This document shows, in pieces, positions 55,160 to 62,916 of a stretch of 64,000 nt of DNA. A model generated the notes under the pieces. The model saw nothing but the letters and a program-made list of their open reading frames with translations. It did not search any database and was not told where the DNA came from. Every line of letters begins with the position of its first letter. Position 1 is the first letter of the stretch. This stretch comes from Anaeromicrobium sediminis (GTDB lineage: Bacteria > Bacillota > Clostridia > Peptostreptococcales > Thermotaleaceae): assembly GCF_002270055.1 (NCBI RefSeq), contig NZ_NIBG01000024.1, positions 415-64,414 of the forward strand. Direction: 5' to 3'. The position numbers and the translations under genes were made by a program.

Positions 55160-55939
55160 TTATTTAGTTTCAAAATTTGCTTCACGCTTCTCAACAAAAG
55201 CAGTCATACCTTCTTTTTGATCCTTTGTTGCAAAACACAAACCAAATAAATTTGCTTCTACTTCAATTCCTGTATCAATATCACCTTGCATTCCTCTATC
55301 GATTGCCATCTTAGAGTATCTTACAGCTAATTGACCATTTTTAATTATACTTTGAGCCATACTAATGGCTTCATCAAGTAAGCTTTCCTTATCCACAACC
55401 TTGTTTACTAACCCAATGCTTTGAGCTTCTTCAGCTTTAATTATCTTTCCTGTAAATATTAACTCCTTTGCTTTAGCTACACCAACAAGTCTTGGTAATC
55501 TTTGAGTACCTGAAAAGCCTGGTGTAATACCTAATCCTACTTCTGGTTGACCAAATTTGGCCCTTTCACTTGCGATTCTTAAATCACAACTCATAGCAAG
55601 CTCACAGCCTCCACCTAAAGCAAAACCGTTAATAGCGGCTATAGATGGCTTTTCTAGCGTCTCAATTTTTCTAAAGACCCTTTGGCCTAGGATCCCAAAT
55701 TTTCTTCCTTCTTCTGCATTTAAATCCTTCATTTGGGAAATATCAGCTCCAGCAACAAAGGCCTTTCCTTCTCCAGTTACTATAAGTACATCTACAGAAT
55801 CATCTTCTTTTATATTATCAATAGCTTTATCTAATTCCAATAGTATTTGAGAATTTAACGCATTTAATGCATTTGGTCTATTTAACTTTAAAATAGCCAT
55901 TCTATCTTTTTTTTCTAGAATTAACATTTCATAGTTCAT
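55160..55939 (-). CDS. crt: Crotonase (short-chain enoyl-CoA hydratase)
   Basis: Crotonase hydrates or dehydrates crotonyl-CoA and 3-hydroxybutyryl-CoA. The protein of about 259 residues starts MNYEMLILEKKD at 55939, with GGGGGG as ribosome site; an upstream TTG is less likely. It shows the oxyanion-hole motifs KAFVAGADISQMKDLN and INGFALGGGCELAMSCDLRIA, and the catalytic glutamates around FGQPEVGLGITPGFSGTQRL. It is first in crt-hbd. Upstream lie a good sigma-A promoter and a Rex-like operator, consistent with control by the NADH/NAD ratio. Confidence 0.96.
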   Translation of the reverse strand: MNYEMLILEKKDRMAILKLNRPNALNALNSQILLELDKAIDNIKEDDSVDVLIVTGEGKAFVAGADISQMKDLNAEEGRKFGILGQRVFRKIETLEKPSIAAINGFALGGGCELAMSCDLRIASERAKFGQPEVGLGITPGFSGTQRLPRLVGVAKAKELIFTGKIIKAEEAQSIGLVNKVVDKESLLDEAISMAQSIIKNGQLAVRYSKMAIDRGMQGDIDTGIEVEANLFGLCFATKDQKEGMTAFVEKREANFETK

Positions 55940-55971
55940 ATTTTTCCCCCCCAATTATAGCCTACAAAGAA

Positions 55972-56000
55972 ATTATACATCTTCTAAGTAAAAATACCAA
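55972..56000 (-). promoter_or_regulatory. Sigma-A promoter of crt-hbd
   Basis: On the minus strand TTGGTA (55995-56000), a 17-bp spacer and a perfect TATAAT (55972-55977) stand 33 bases before the crt start codon. Confidence 0.7.
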
Positions 56001-56049
56001 CATCTATTTTTTCCTGTTTTCCATAAATACAGCCTGTCTAATGTTATAT

Positions 56050-56067
56050 TCGTTAAATATATAACAA
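56050..56067. promoter_or_regulatory. Rex-like operator upstream of crt
   Basis: TTGTTATATATTTAACGA (minus strand) fits the clostridial Rex consensus TTGTTAANNNNTTAACAA at 12 of 14 fixed positions. It lies about 50 bp upstream of the -35 of the crt promoter. Rex controls crt-hbd in several Clostridium species. Confidence 0.5.
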
Positions 56068-56107
56068 TTCCTCCTATTTTCTTTTCTAATTATTCTGAAA
56101 ACATATT

Positions 56108-56153
56108 ATAGGTAAGGTCAACACTTTATTACTTTATGTTCAACCTTACCTAT
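56108..56153. terminator. Large inverted repeat downstream of lysC
   Basis: ATAGGTAAGGTcAACA pairs with TGTTgAACCTTACCTAT around an AT loop. It lies between the lysC stop (56202) and the crt promoter. The minus-strand tail (AATATGTTTTC) is weakly T-rich, so it probably ends lysC transcription; binding by a regulator is an alternative. Confidence 0.55.
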
Positions 56154-56201
56154 TTAGAACTTTTTTTTATATTAAAATATATTTAAATTAAAGTTTTTTA
56201 C

Positions 56202-57407
56202 CTATAGATTAAATTCATTAGCTACAGCTTCTAAAGCCCTTTGTCTGTCCTTTGTATCTATAGTATAAGAAATTCGTATTTCGGAAGTAGTTACCTGCTT
56301 AAATTGGATATTGTTTCTAGCTAATATATCAAAGACCTTCGCAGCAACCCCTGATTGACTTCTCATACCTATTCCTACGACAGATAACTTTGTTATATCT
56401 TTCTCTATTTCTACGTTTATATTTCCTATTTTTTTCTCTACATTTTCTAATATATCAAGTATGATTTTTTCATCTGTCTTAGGAGCTGTAAAAGATAGGC
56501 TCACATGTCCTCCTGCTGGAGCTGTTTGACTTATCATATCTATATTAATATCCTTACTTGCTAGCTCATTAAAAATATAGCTTATATTTTGTATATCATA
56601 TCTAACATTGTCTATAGTAACCATTAAATCCTTATCACTTAAAGATAATCCTGTTATTGCTTTACTTTCCATAGTATTGTCACTCTCCTTTATATAAGTT
56701 CCTTCCCACTCCCCTGTGTTTAATGCCACATAAACCTTTACTCCATACTTTTGTGCAATTTCAACAGATCTAGTTTCCATAACCCCTGCACCTAAACTTG
56801 CCATTTCAAGCATTTCCTCATAGCATATACTCTTTAATTTTCTAGCTGTAGGAAATAAGCGTGGATCTACCGTATATATTCCATCCACATCCGTGTATAT
56901 TTCACAATCACAATCTAGTTTAGCTGCTAAGGCCACTGCCGTAGTATCACTTCCACCACGACCTAAAGTAGTTATATCTCCATTATTATTTACACCTTGG
57001 AAACCTGCCACAACTACCACTTTATCTTCACTTAAATGATTTTTTAAATTAGTCAAATCTATATCTTCAATCCTAGCCTTTGAATGAAACCCCTTAGTTT
57101 GTATACCTGCTTGCATGCCTGTCAAGGATACGGATTCACATCCTTCATTTTGAAGAGCCATACTCATTAATGATATGGATACTTGCTCTCCAGTGGATAT
57201 GAGCATATCTAATTCCCTCTTATCAGGATTGGTATTTAAAGAGTTGGCCATATTTATCAAGCTATCTGTTGTATCACCCATAGCGGATACAACAACTACC
57301 ACTTTATCTCCCTTTTCCCTTCTTTTTGATATTTTACTTGCTACTGCTTTTATTTTTTCTAAGGTAGCAACTGAACTTCCACCATATTTTTGTACTACTA
57401 CGGCCAT
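56202..57407 (-). CDS. lysC: Aspartate kinase (aspartokinase)
   Basis: Aspartokinase phosphorylates aspartate, the entry step to lysine, diaminopimelate, threonine and methionine. The 401-residue protein has the kinase core (KYGGSSVATLEKI, STGEQVSISLMSMAL, GRGGSDTTAVALAA, DVDGIYTVDPR) and two C-terminal ACT domains (from about 265: VTIDNVRYDIQNISYIFNEL and VVGIGMRSQSGVAAKVFDIL) for allosteric control. The ATG follows GGGGAGG. The leader is a lysine riboswitch with terminator (57511-57757), so lysine shuts off expression. Diaminopimelate and dipicolinate made from this branch are also needed for spores. Confidence 0.97.
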   Translation of the reverse strand: MAVVVQKYGGSSVATLEKIKAVASKISKRREKGDKVVVVVSAMGDTTDSLINMANSLNTNPDKRELDMLISTGEQVSISLMSMALQNEGCESVSLTGMQAGIQTKGFHSKARIEDIDLTNLKNHLSEDKVVVVAGFQGVNNNGDITTLGRGGSDTTAVALAAKLDCDCEIYTDVDGIYTVDPRLFPTARKLKSICYEEMLEMASLGAGVMETRSVEIAQKYGVKVYVALNTGEWEGTYIKESDNTMESKAITGLSLSDKDLMVTIDNVRYDIQNISYIFNELASKDINIDMISQTAPAGGHVSLSFTAPKTDEKIILDILENVEKKIGNINVEIEKDITKLSVVGIGMRSQSGVAAKVFDILARNNIQFKQVTTSEIRISYTIDTKDRQRALEAVANEFNL

Positions 57408-57423
57408 ATGATTTACCTCCCCT

Positions 57424-57496
57424 ATTCTCCTATATAAATATTTATTAAAGCTTTTATCTTATATTCTCCTATATAATCATTTATTAAAGCTTTTAT
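57424..57496 (-). repeat. 39-bp tandem duplication in the lysC leader
   Basis: attctcctatataaatattt-type sequence is repeated at 57424-57457 and 57463-57496, 34 bases each with only small differences, period 39. On the minus strand each unit ends TATATAGGAGAAT, so a ribosome-site-like GGAG is duplicated between the riboswitch terminator and the real ribosome site. Confidence 0.75.
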
Positions 57497-57510
57497 ATGG
57501 TTTTTTTACA

Positions 57511-57550
57511 ATAAAAAAACAGCCAAAGCGTAAAAAGGCCATTGACTGTT
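57511..57550 (-). terminator. Riboswitch-controlled terminator of lysC
   Basis: AACAGTCAATGGCC pairs with GGC..TTTGGCTGTT around a T-rich loop and is followed by T7 on the minus strand. It is the expression platform of the lysine riboswitch. Confidence 0.85.
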
Positions 57551-57570
57551 ATTTCTCCTTTTCACCCTTT

Positions 57571-57757
57571 GTGCATCAGCTCCTTATTGATAAAGTGGTG
57601 AATTTATCAATAACAGTCATATACCTATTAAGTATATGCCCAACATATAAATTTAGAGACAATTTACATATTTCGGCAATAATTCCTTTCCCATAAGATC
57701 CTAGAGTCTCTATCTCTCACCTGTGGTAATTATAATCATTGCAACCTCATAACACAC
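57571..57757 (-). ncRNA. Lysine riboswitch (L box) aptamer
   Basis: On the minus strand the conserved blocks appear in the right order: GAGGTTGCAATGATTAT, GGGAAAGGAATTATTGCCGA, GTTGGGCATAT, then ACTGTTATTGATAAA paired with TTTATCAATAAGGAGCTGAT. P1 forms between GTGTGTTA at the 5' end and TGATGCAC at the 3' end. A terminator follows 20 bases later and the regulated gene is aspartokinase, as in B. subtilis lysC. Confidence 0.92.
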
Positions 57758-57762
57758 AAACT

Positions 57763-57790
57763 AACATATTTAATTGTTTTATTTTTTCAA
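57763..57790 (-). promoter_or_regulatory. Sigma-A promoter of the lysC leader
   Basis: TTGAAA (57785-57790), 16-bp spacer and TATGTT (57763-57768) on the minus strand. The predicted start at about 57756 coincides with the 5' end of the aptamer. Confidence 0.6.
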
Positions 57791-57796
57791 AAGTGC

Positions 57797-57820
57797 CTTT
57801 TATTAAAATTTTAATAAAAG
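57797..57820. other. 24-bp perfect palindrome between lysC and the zinc-ribbon gene
   Basis: CTTTTATTAAAA/TTTTAATAAAAG, perfectly symmetric, sits just upstream of the lysC -35 and about 80 bp before the divergent zinc-ribbon gene. On the plus strand T6 follows. It could be an operator or a weak AT hairpin; AT-only symmetry is partly expected. Confidence 0.4.
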
Positions 57821-57901
57821 TTTTTTATTTCTGACATTTTAGCATATATATAATTTATTGTCAATAAAATAGTATAGAAATGATTTTAAAGGGGGTATAA
57901 C

Positions 57902-58465
57902 ATGAGTATAATTAATAAAGTAAAACAAGGTATGATTGATAGCACTAAAATAATTAAGGACATTTCCTTTGATGTAACGGAAATGACTAAATTGAAAATG
58001 GCTCTTTCTAAGGATATGGCTAGTTTAGATGGTCTTTATTATGACCTTGGGAAAGCCCTTTATGAAGATTTTAAAAATAATAGTATTGAGAGCCTATCTG
58101 AAGAATCAATATGTCTTTTAGAAGAAATGAAAAAAATTGACTCTCGAATTGAAGAAAGTAAAAGTCATATCGATGAATTAAAGGGAATTTTAAAGTGTCC
58201 TCAATGCGAATTTGAACTAGAAGATCATGTGAACTATTGTCCAAATTGTGGTCATCCTGTAAAGGATACTTGTGCTTGTAAGGATGGGGGAACATGTGAT
58301 GGTAACTGTGGCTGTAAACAATCACATGAAAAGGAAGATTCCCTTGAAGAATCCCTTCCAGTAGAAGAGTGTCCATCACTAGAAGAAGATCAAATAGAAG
58401 AGGATTTAGAACCATGTGAATGTGTAGCAAGTCCTATTGAAAGTGAAGAAAAAGACGCTGAGTAA
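57902..58465 (+). CDS. Zinc-ribbon protein with metallothionein-like cysteine cluster
   Basis: A 187-residue soluble protein of unknown function. The N-terminal half is helical (about 1-100, with a predicted coiled coil around LEEMKKIDSRIEESKSHIDE). A zinc ribbon follows, with CPQCEFELEDHVNYCPNCG (about 99-117), and directly after it a dense cluster CACKDGGTCDGNCGC with five cysteines in fifteen residues. The C-terminal 55 residues are very acidic. The zinc-ribbon part is common in Firmicute proteins of this size; the extra cluster is not typical and could bind further metal. GGGGG precedes the ATG. Confidence 0.82.
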   Translation: MSIINKVKQGMIDSTKIIKDISFDVTEMTKLKMALSKDMASLDGLYYDLGKALYEDFKNNSIESLSEESICLLEEMKKIDSRIEESKSHIDELKGILKCPQCEFELEDHVNYCPNCGHPVKDTCACKDGGTCDGNCGCKQSHEKEDSLEESLPVEECPSLEEDQIEEDLEPCECVASPIESEEKDAE

Positions 58466-58482
58466 TTTTACTTAGCGTCTTT
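58451..58482. terminator. Bidirectional terminator after the zinc-ribbon gene
   Basis: AAAGACGCTgAGTAA/TTACTtAGCGTCTTT. The left arm overlaps the stop codon of the zinc-ribbon gene, and the hairpin also ends the convergent small gene. Confidence 0.82.
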
Positions 58483-58484
58483 CC

Positions 58485-58646
58485 CTATTCTATCTCTTCT
58501 ATCTCAAAGTCTAAATCCATAATCTGTTTTCTTAACTCTCTTTTCATCATTAATTCTTTTTCAGATAAATTATTACGATTTATTAAGTCTGTATATCGAT
58601 CCATTAAATTGTTTCTTCTCTTGGTCAACATCTTGACATATTCCAT
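58485..58646 (-). CDS. Small coiled-coil protein of unknown function
   Basis: About 53 residues starting MEYVKMLTKRRNN, with ATG at 58646 preceded by AAGGAAG; a longer frame upstream lacks a ribosome site. The whole protein is charged and helical (LTKRRNNLMDRYTDLINRNN, then EKELMMKRELRKQIMDLDFE). It resembles small Spo0E-like regulators in size and helicity but lacks the SQELD signature, so I do not assign it there. A shared terminator with the zinc-ribbon gene and a good ribosome site support that it is real. Confidence 0.6.
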   Translation of the reverse strand: MEYVKMLTKRRNNLMDRYTDLINRNNLSEKELMMKRELRKQIMDLDFEIEEIE

Positions 58647-58857
58647 TATAGAACTTCCTTCCCTTTTCGACTTTTTTCTACACGAATCTGTGTATTTCAT
58701 TATACAAAAATTCATCTGATTTGTAAAGAATATTTAGACATCTTCAATTATTATTTTTGCATATTTTCATATTTATATACTATTTTTATTAAACCATCTA
58801 TATTTTTCCCAAAATTTAGTATAATAATAAAGTAATTAAATATAAGGAGGACGTAAA

Positions 58858-59535
58858 ATGAAAATCAAATTTATCGCTCACTCTTGCTTTTACATAGAGC
58901 ACAATAACTTTAAAGGTCTTATAGACCCATTTATAAATGGGAATCCATCGGCTCATGTGGATATATCTGAATTTAAAGACATATCCCATCTATTTGTAAC
59001 CCATGGCCACGGTGATCATTTAGGAGATAGTGTTTACTTAGGTCAACATTTTAATCCCCTTACAATAAGTAATTTTGAAATTTGCAATTATCTTAGTATG
59101 CATAAATTAACCTGTCATCCTATGCATATAGGAGGTTCCTATAATTTTGACTTTGGAAGAGTTAAAATGACACCTGCCCTTCATGGTTCATCTATACAAA
59201 CGGATACAGGTGACCTATATGGAGGAAATCCAGGAGGATTCTTAATTGAAATAGATGGTAAAAAAATCTATCATGCAGGGGATACGGGCCTTACTATGGA
59301 TATGAAACTCCTAGAAGATGAACATATTGATTTAGCTTTAATTCCTATAGGAGGAAATTTCACTATGGATATACATGATGCTGTCCGTGCTGTGGACTTT
59401 ATAAAGCCTAAAAAGGTAATCCCAATGCACTATAATACTTTTGATCTAGTAAAAGCAGACCCAGAAGAATTTAAGAACTTAATAAAAAATTCAGAGGTTA
59501 TCATATTAAATCCAAGTGAAGAAATTGAACTTTAG
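58858..59535 (+). CDS. Metallo-beta-lactamase-fold metal-dependent hydrolase (UPF0173 family)
   Basis: A 225-residue hydrolase of the UlaG/YtkL-like group. The metal-binding motif is VTHGHGDHLGDS (HxHxDH form), with further ligands in PALHGSSIQTDTGDLYGG, YHAGDTGLT and PMHYNTF. The N-terminus MKIKFIAHSCFYIEHNN is typical. The substrate is unknown; the family is often annotated as a putative hydrolase. AAGGAGG precedes the ATG and TATAAT lies about 35 bases upstream. It converges with the diguanylate cyclase gene. Confidence 0.93.
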   Translation: MKIKFIAHSCFYIEHNNFKGLIDPFINGNPSAHVDISEFKDISHLFVTHGHGDHLGDSVYLGQHFNPLTISNFEICNYLSMHKLTCHPMHIGGSYNFDFGRVKMTPALHGSSIQTDTGDLYGGNPGGFLIEIDGKKIYHAGDTGLTMDMKLLEDEHIDLALIPIGGNFTMDIHDAVRAVDFIKPKKVIPMHYNTFDLVKADPEEFKNLIKNSEVIILNPSEEIEL

Positions 59536-59576
59536 TATATAAAAGAAGAAAAACATATAGAAAGAAGGAAGATATA

Positions 59577-61190
59577 TCATCTCTTCCTTCTCTTATCTTC
59601 ATACATTTTTTCATCTGCCCTTTTAATACATTCTTTTATAGTAGATTTAAAGCCATATTCTTCATGACCTATACTTAGGCAAAGATCATGACTAAGAACT
59701 GAACTGTCCCTATTCCATCTATTCACCTTATATCTTATATTGTTTACAAGACCCTGAACCCTTTGTTTATTACTATCCACAAGACCTATTAAAAATTCAT
59801 CTCCACCATATCTAACTACCACGTCCTTATGGGTAGTAGAACTCTTTAGTATATTGGCCACTTGGACCAGTACCACATCTCCCACATTGTGACCATAAAA
59901 GTCATTTATATATTTAAATTTATCTATATCTATTATGAAAATACTAAAAGAACTCTTGTTGTCTTTTATTACTTCTTCCTGAGTTTCTATGAATCTATTA
60001 AAATAATGCCTATTATATAAACCTGTTAAGGAATCTGTATTAGCTAACTCTTTTAACTCCTTATGGGCGACCTTTAGTTCTTTAGTCCTTTCCTCTACTA
60101 GCTTTTCCATGTTATTGTACATATATTTTAGATGGTTAGCCATTTCTTGTATCTTATTTCCTAGTACTTCTATTTCATCGCCACTCTTAATATCTATCTC
60201 AATATCAAAATTTCCTCGTCCAACTTCTTCTACTGTATCGGCTAACTTCAGTATGGGCTTTGTTAAATAAATTGTTATTAATACTCCTAAGGTTATTAAT
60301 ATGGCCCCAGCATAAATTACTTCAAATAAGAGCCTGCTATTTAAATTTTCGTGTATGTACTTATCTTCATCTATATATAAAACCATATATATGGACTCAT
60401 CCATATTATGAGGTAAATCCATTTTTCTAAAGGCAATGACCTGCTTATTTTCCTTATGTACTAACATATCCTTATTATTACCGTCTATCATGTTAAGTAT
60501 CTTCTCATCCTCAATTTGAGTCCATACCTTATCCTGCTCTGGATGAAATATATGTAATCCCTGTGAATTTATCATTATGGGAGCATTTTCATATCCGTTT
60601 CTTTTAACATAATTTTTTACTCTCTTCAAAAGCATGTCCATCTTTAGTTTTACTTTTATATATCCTACTAATTGATTTTCTTTATATACGCCCTGTACTA
60701 AAATATTACTATAGTTTTTTACATCCTTTTCCATATTCCCTATATATATTTGTCCCTTTTCTAATTTAGAAACGATTTCAGTATGAACAATTGTATTTTC
60801 ACCATTGGAAAACTTATATAAGTCATCAGAATCTTTCCTTATACTTATAATCTCTTTTCCACTTTCATCTATATAGGCTACTTCATTATAATATCTTCTA
60901 CTACTTATGAAAGTCTGTAGTTTATTAGATATGTGTTCTTTATCTACATCCTTCGTAATATTATTTTCTATAGATTCTGTTAGGGTATTTAAATCCGTCT
61001 CACAATAAACTAAAAACGACTTAAATATGTTTTCTATATTTTCATAAAAGTTTTCCATTTTACTAAATTCCTTTTCCTCTATGGCTGTTTTTACTTCTGT
61101 AAATCTTACATATTGTACAAACATAAGAGGTATGATACTTATTAATAGCAGGTACATTAGTATTTTAGCTCGTATGCTCCCCTTATTCAT
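59577..61190 (-). CDS. Membrane diguanylate cyclase (extracytoplasmic sensor-HAMP-GGDEF)
   Basis: It makes cyclic di-GMP in response to an external signal. The 537-residue protein has a first membrane helix (about 9-28), an extracytoplasmic Cache-like region (30-285), a second helix (about 285-308), HAMP (310-360), a coiled coil and a C-terminal GGDEF domain with RYGGDEF (460-466). The active-site GGDEF is intact. The upstream inhibitory site is degenerate: the expected RxxD reads THKD, so product inhibition may be absent. It begins 17 bases after lrgB, making it the third gene of lrgA-lrgB-dgc. Confidence 0.94.
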   Translation of the reverse strand: MNKGSIRAKILMYLLLISIIPLMFVQYVRFTEVKTAIEEKEFSKMENFYENIENIFKSFLVYCETDLNTLTESIENNITKDVDKEHISNKLQTFISSRRYYNEVAYIDESGKEIISIRKDSDDLYKFSNGENTIVHTEIVSKLEKGQIYIGNMEKDVKNYSNILVQGVYKENQLVGYIKVKLKMDMLLKRVKNYVKRNGYENAPIMINSQGLHIFHPEQDKVWTQIEDEKILNMIDGNNKDMLVHKENKQVIAFRKMDLPHNMDESIYMVLYIDEDKYIHENLNSRLLFEVIYAGAILITLGVLITIYLTKPILKLADTVEEVGRGNFDIEIDIKSGDEIEVLGNKIQEMANHLKYMYNNMEKLVEERTKELKVAHKELKELANTDSLTGLYNRHYFNRFIETQEEVIKDNKSSFSIFIIDIDKFKYINDFYGHNVGDVVLVQVANILKSSTTHKDVVVRYGGDEFLIGLVDSNKQRVQGLVNNIRYKVNRWNRDSSVLSHDLCLSIGHEEYGFKSTIKECIKRADEKMYEDKRRKR

Positions 61191-61207
61191 AAACTGGCCC
61201 CTCCTCC

Positions 61208-61915
61208 TTATATGAAGTATAATCGTACAAACTCAATAATATATGGAGTCATAAAGGCCGTCACAAGGCCTGCTATGCCTATAGATAAACTACTCATAGC
61301 TCCTACTAGTTCTCCCTCCTGTAAGGCTCTTGTAGTTCCTAGAGCATGGGTTGTAGTGCCTATGGCAATGCCCATGGCAATTTCATTGTCTACTTTGAAA
61401 AATCTAAGTATTTCTGGGCCAAAGGATGCTCCAAATATACCTGTTATGGCCACAAGGGCCGTAGTCAAAGGAGGTATTCCCCCTATGATTCTAGATACTT
61501 CCATGGCTATGGGCGTCGTAACGGCCTTAGGCGCCAAAGACAATAAAACTGGCTCACTAGCACCTAATACTATAGCCAGTCCAACAACGGACACTATAGA
61601 CACTATGGTACCTATTAAAATTCCCATTAAAGCTCCATGGATATTTTTCTTCAAAACTTCCATGCTTTTATATAAAGGCACTGCTAATATTACAGTGGCA
61701 GGCCCTAGTAAAAAATTCAATATTTCATTTTGTTCCTTATATATTTCATAATCTATACTAAAAAACTTTAGAAATACTATTATAATAATAGAACCTATTA
61801 AAAGAGGATTTACTATGGGACTCTTAATTTTTTCATTTATATTCACACCTATTATAAATGCTCCTAAACTCAAACTTACTCCCCAAAATGGATTGTTTAA
61901 AAAAATTCCCTTCAT
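61208..61915 (-). CDS. lrgB: LrgB-family membrane protein
   Basis: A polytopic membrane protein of 235 residues with about seven to eight hydrophobic segments. Conserved stretches include NPFWGVSLSLGAFIIGVNI, LLGPATVILAVPLYK, SLAPKAVTTPIAMEVSRIIG, GIFGASFGPEILRFF and GTTTHALGTTRALQEGE. LrgAB was first tied to murein hydrolase control and holin-like function. In B. subtilis and streptococci the pair transports pyruvate. It follows lrgA with a one-base gap and precedes the diguanylate cyclase. Confidence 0.94.
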   Translation of the reverse strand: MKGIFLNNPFWGVSLSLGAFIIGVNINEKIKSPIVNPLLIGSIIIIVFLKFFSIDYEIYKEQNEILNFLLGPATVILAVPLYKSMEVLKKNIHGALMGILIGTIVSIVSVVGLAIVLGASEPVLLSLAPKAVTTPIAMEVSRIIGGIPPLTTALVAITGIFGASFGPEILRFFKVDNEIAMGIAIGTTTHALGTTRALQEGELVGAMSSLSIGIAGLVTAFMTPYIIEFVRLYFI

Positions 61916-61916
61916 T

Positions 61917-62270
61917 TTATATGCCTTCTTTCCTAGTAACTATATACTGTACTACCTTTCCCGTAACCACTAATCCTATAATTATACTAATTATGGTAGG
62001 AACCATTATAGCCATGAATTCTAATTTAATCATATGTAAATACATGATTATTCCCACTGCTGGACATATGAAGAAAACTGCTAAGTTATTTAATAATAAG
62101 TTTGCTGCCTTTTCCACCTGTTTTATTTTTATTACCTTTGTAACTAAACATATGGTTAATAAGACCATACCTATTACATTTCCTGGTATGGGAATACTAA
62201 ATGTTTTAGAAATAAATTCTCCTGCAAAAAGCATAGTAAATATTATAAAAAATTGGTTTATGAGTTCCAT
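61917..62270 (-). CDS. lrgA: LrgA/CidA-family holin-like membrane protein
   Basis: The small partner of LrgB: 117 residues with four hydrophobic helices and the family signature IFTMLFAGEFISKTFSIPIP then GNVIGMVLLTICLV. The last residues are basic. LrgA and LrgB act together, probably as a pyruvate carrier. The ATG follows GAGGAGG. It heads the operon. The promoter has a weak -35 and a 26-bp palindrome directly upstream, which points to an activator. Confidence 0.93.
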   Translation of the reverse strand: MELINQFFIIFTMLFAGEFISKTFSIPIPGNVIGMVLLTICLVTKVIKIKQVEKAANLLLNNLAVFFICPAVGIIMYLHMIKLEFMAIMVPTIISIIIGLVVTGKVVQYIVTRKEGI

Positions 62271-62299
62271 AATAACCTCCTCTAAAATTTTCCTGTTAA

Positions 62300-62328
62300 A
62301 TTATATCACTATATATATTTCATTAAAA
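62300..62328 (-). promoter_or_regulatory. Promoter of lrgA-lrgB-dgc
   Basis: On the minus strand TTTTAA (62323-62328), 17-bp spacer and perfect TATAAT (62300-62305). The poor -35 suggests activation is needed. Confidence 0.6.
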
Positions 62329-62338
62329 GGTTTATAAC

Positions 62339-62364
62339 AATTATTTTGTAATTACAAAATAATT
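62339..62364. promoter_or_regulatory. 26-bp perfect palindrome upstream of lrgA, candidate operator
   Basis: AATTATTTTGTAA and its complement TTACAAAATAATT meet without spacer. It ends 11 bp upstream of the lrgA -35, covering about -46 to -71, where activators bind. It does not match Fur, Zur, PerR or CodY consensus as I know them. Confidence 0.55.
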
Positions 62365-62398
62365 AAAGGCCTATGCTTCTTAGCATAGACCTTTAATT
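62362..62398 (-). terminator. Terminator of tpx
   Basis: AATTAAAGGtCTATGCT/AGCATAGgCCTTTAATT hairpin 9 bases past the tpx stop codon, followed by ATTTTGT on the minus strand. Confidence 0.75.
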
Positions 62399-62406
62399 GA
62401 TTTCCC

Positions 62407-62916
62407 TTATAGTTTTTTAGCTTCTTCTATGGCTTTATCATAGTTGGGATGATTAGTTACTTCATCCACATATTCCACATATCTTACCACATCATCCTTA
62501 TCTATAACTACTATACCTCTAGCTAATAATCTTAATTCATCTATTACAAATCCATAATTCATACCAAAAGATAAATCCCTATGGTCTGATAAAGTTACTA
62601 CTTCATCTATCCCCTTAGCCGCACAGAATCTTTTCTGGGCAAAGGGTAAGTCCACGCTAATGGTTAAAATAAGAATATCATCTAACTTGGATGCTTCCTC
62701 ATTAAAAGTTATAGTTTGAAGTTCACAAACTCCCGTATCTATAGATGGTACTACACTGATTATTTTAACCTTTCCCTTTGCATCATTTAAAGTATATGGG
62801 CTTAAATCCCCTTTTAATAGGGTGAAGTCAGGTGCCTTATCTCCCACCTTAATTTCATTACCTACTATAGTTACAGGATTTCCTCCCATAGTTATATTCC
62901 CTCTTTTATTTTCCAT
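62407..62916 (-). CDS. tpx: Thiol peroxidase (atypical 2-Cys peroxiredoxin)
   Basis: Tpx reduces hydrogen peroxide and alkyl hydroperoxides using thioredoxin. The 169-residue protein has the peroxidatic Cys64 in SIDTGVCELQT and the resolving Cys98 in QKRFCAAKGI, with GDKAPDFTLLKGDL at the N-terminus and LSDHRDLSFGMNYG. The start ATG is preceded by GGAGG. It is divergent from the nitronate monooxygenase-like gene at 63071, with 154 bases between them. In an anaerobe this is a standard oxygen-defence enzyme. Confidence 0.96.
   Translation of the reverse strand: MENKRGNITMGGNPVTIVGNEIKVGDKAPDFTLLKGDLSPYTLNDAKGKVKIISVVPSIDTGVCELQTITFNEEASKLDDILILTISVDLPFAQKRFCAAKGIDEVVTLSDHRDLSFGMNYGFVIDELRLLARGIVVIDKDDVVRYVEYVDEVTNHPNYDKAIEEAKKL

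Noticed and set aside
58485-58646. Small coiled-coil protein as a Spo0E-family phosphatase
   Set aside because: Size and helicity fit, but the SQELD signature is missing.
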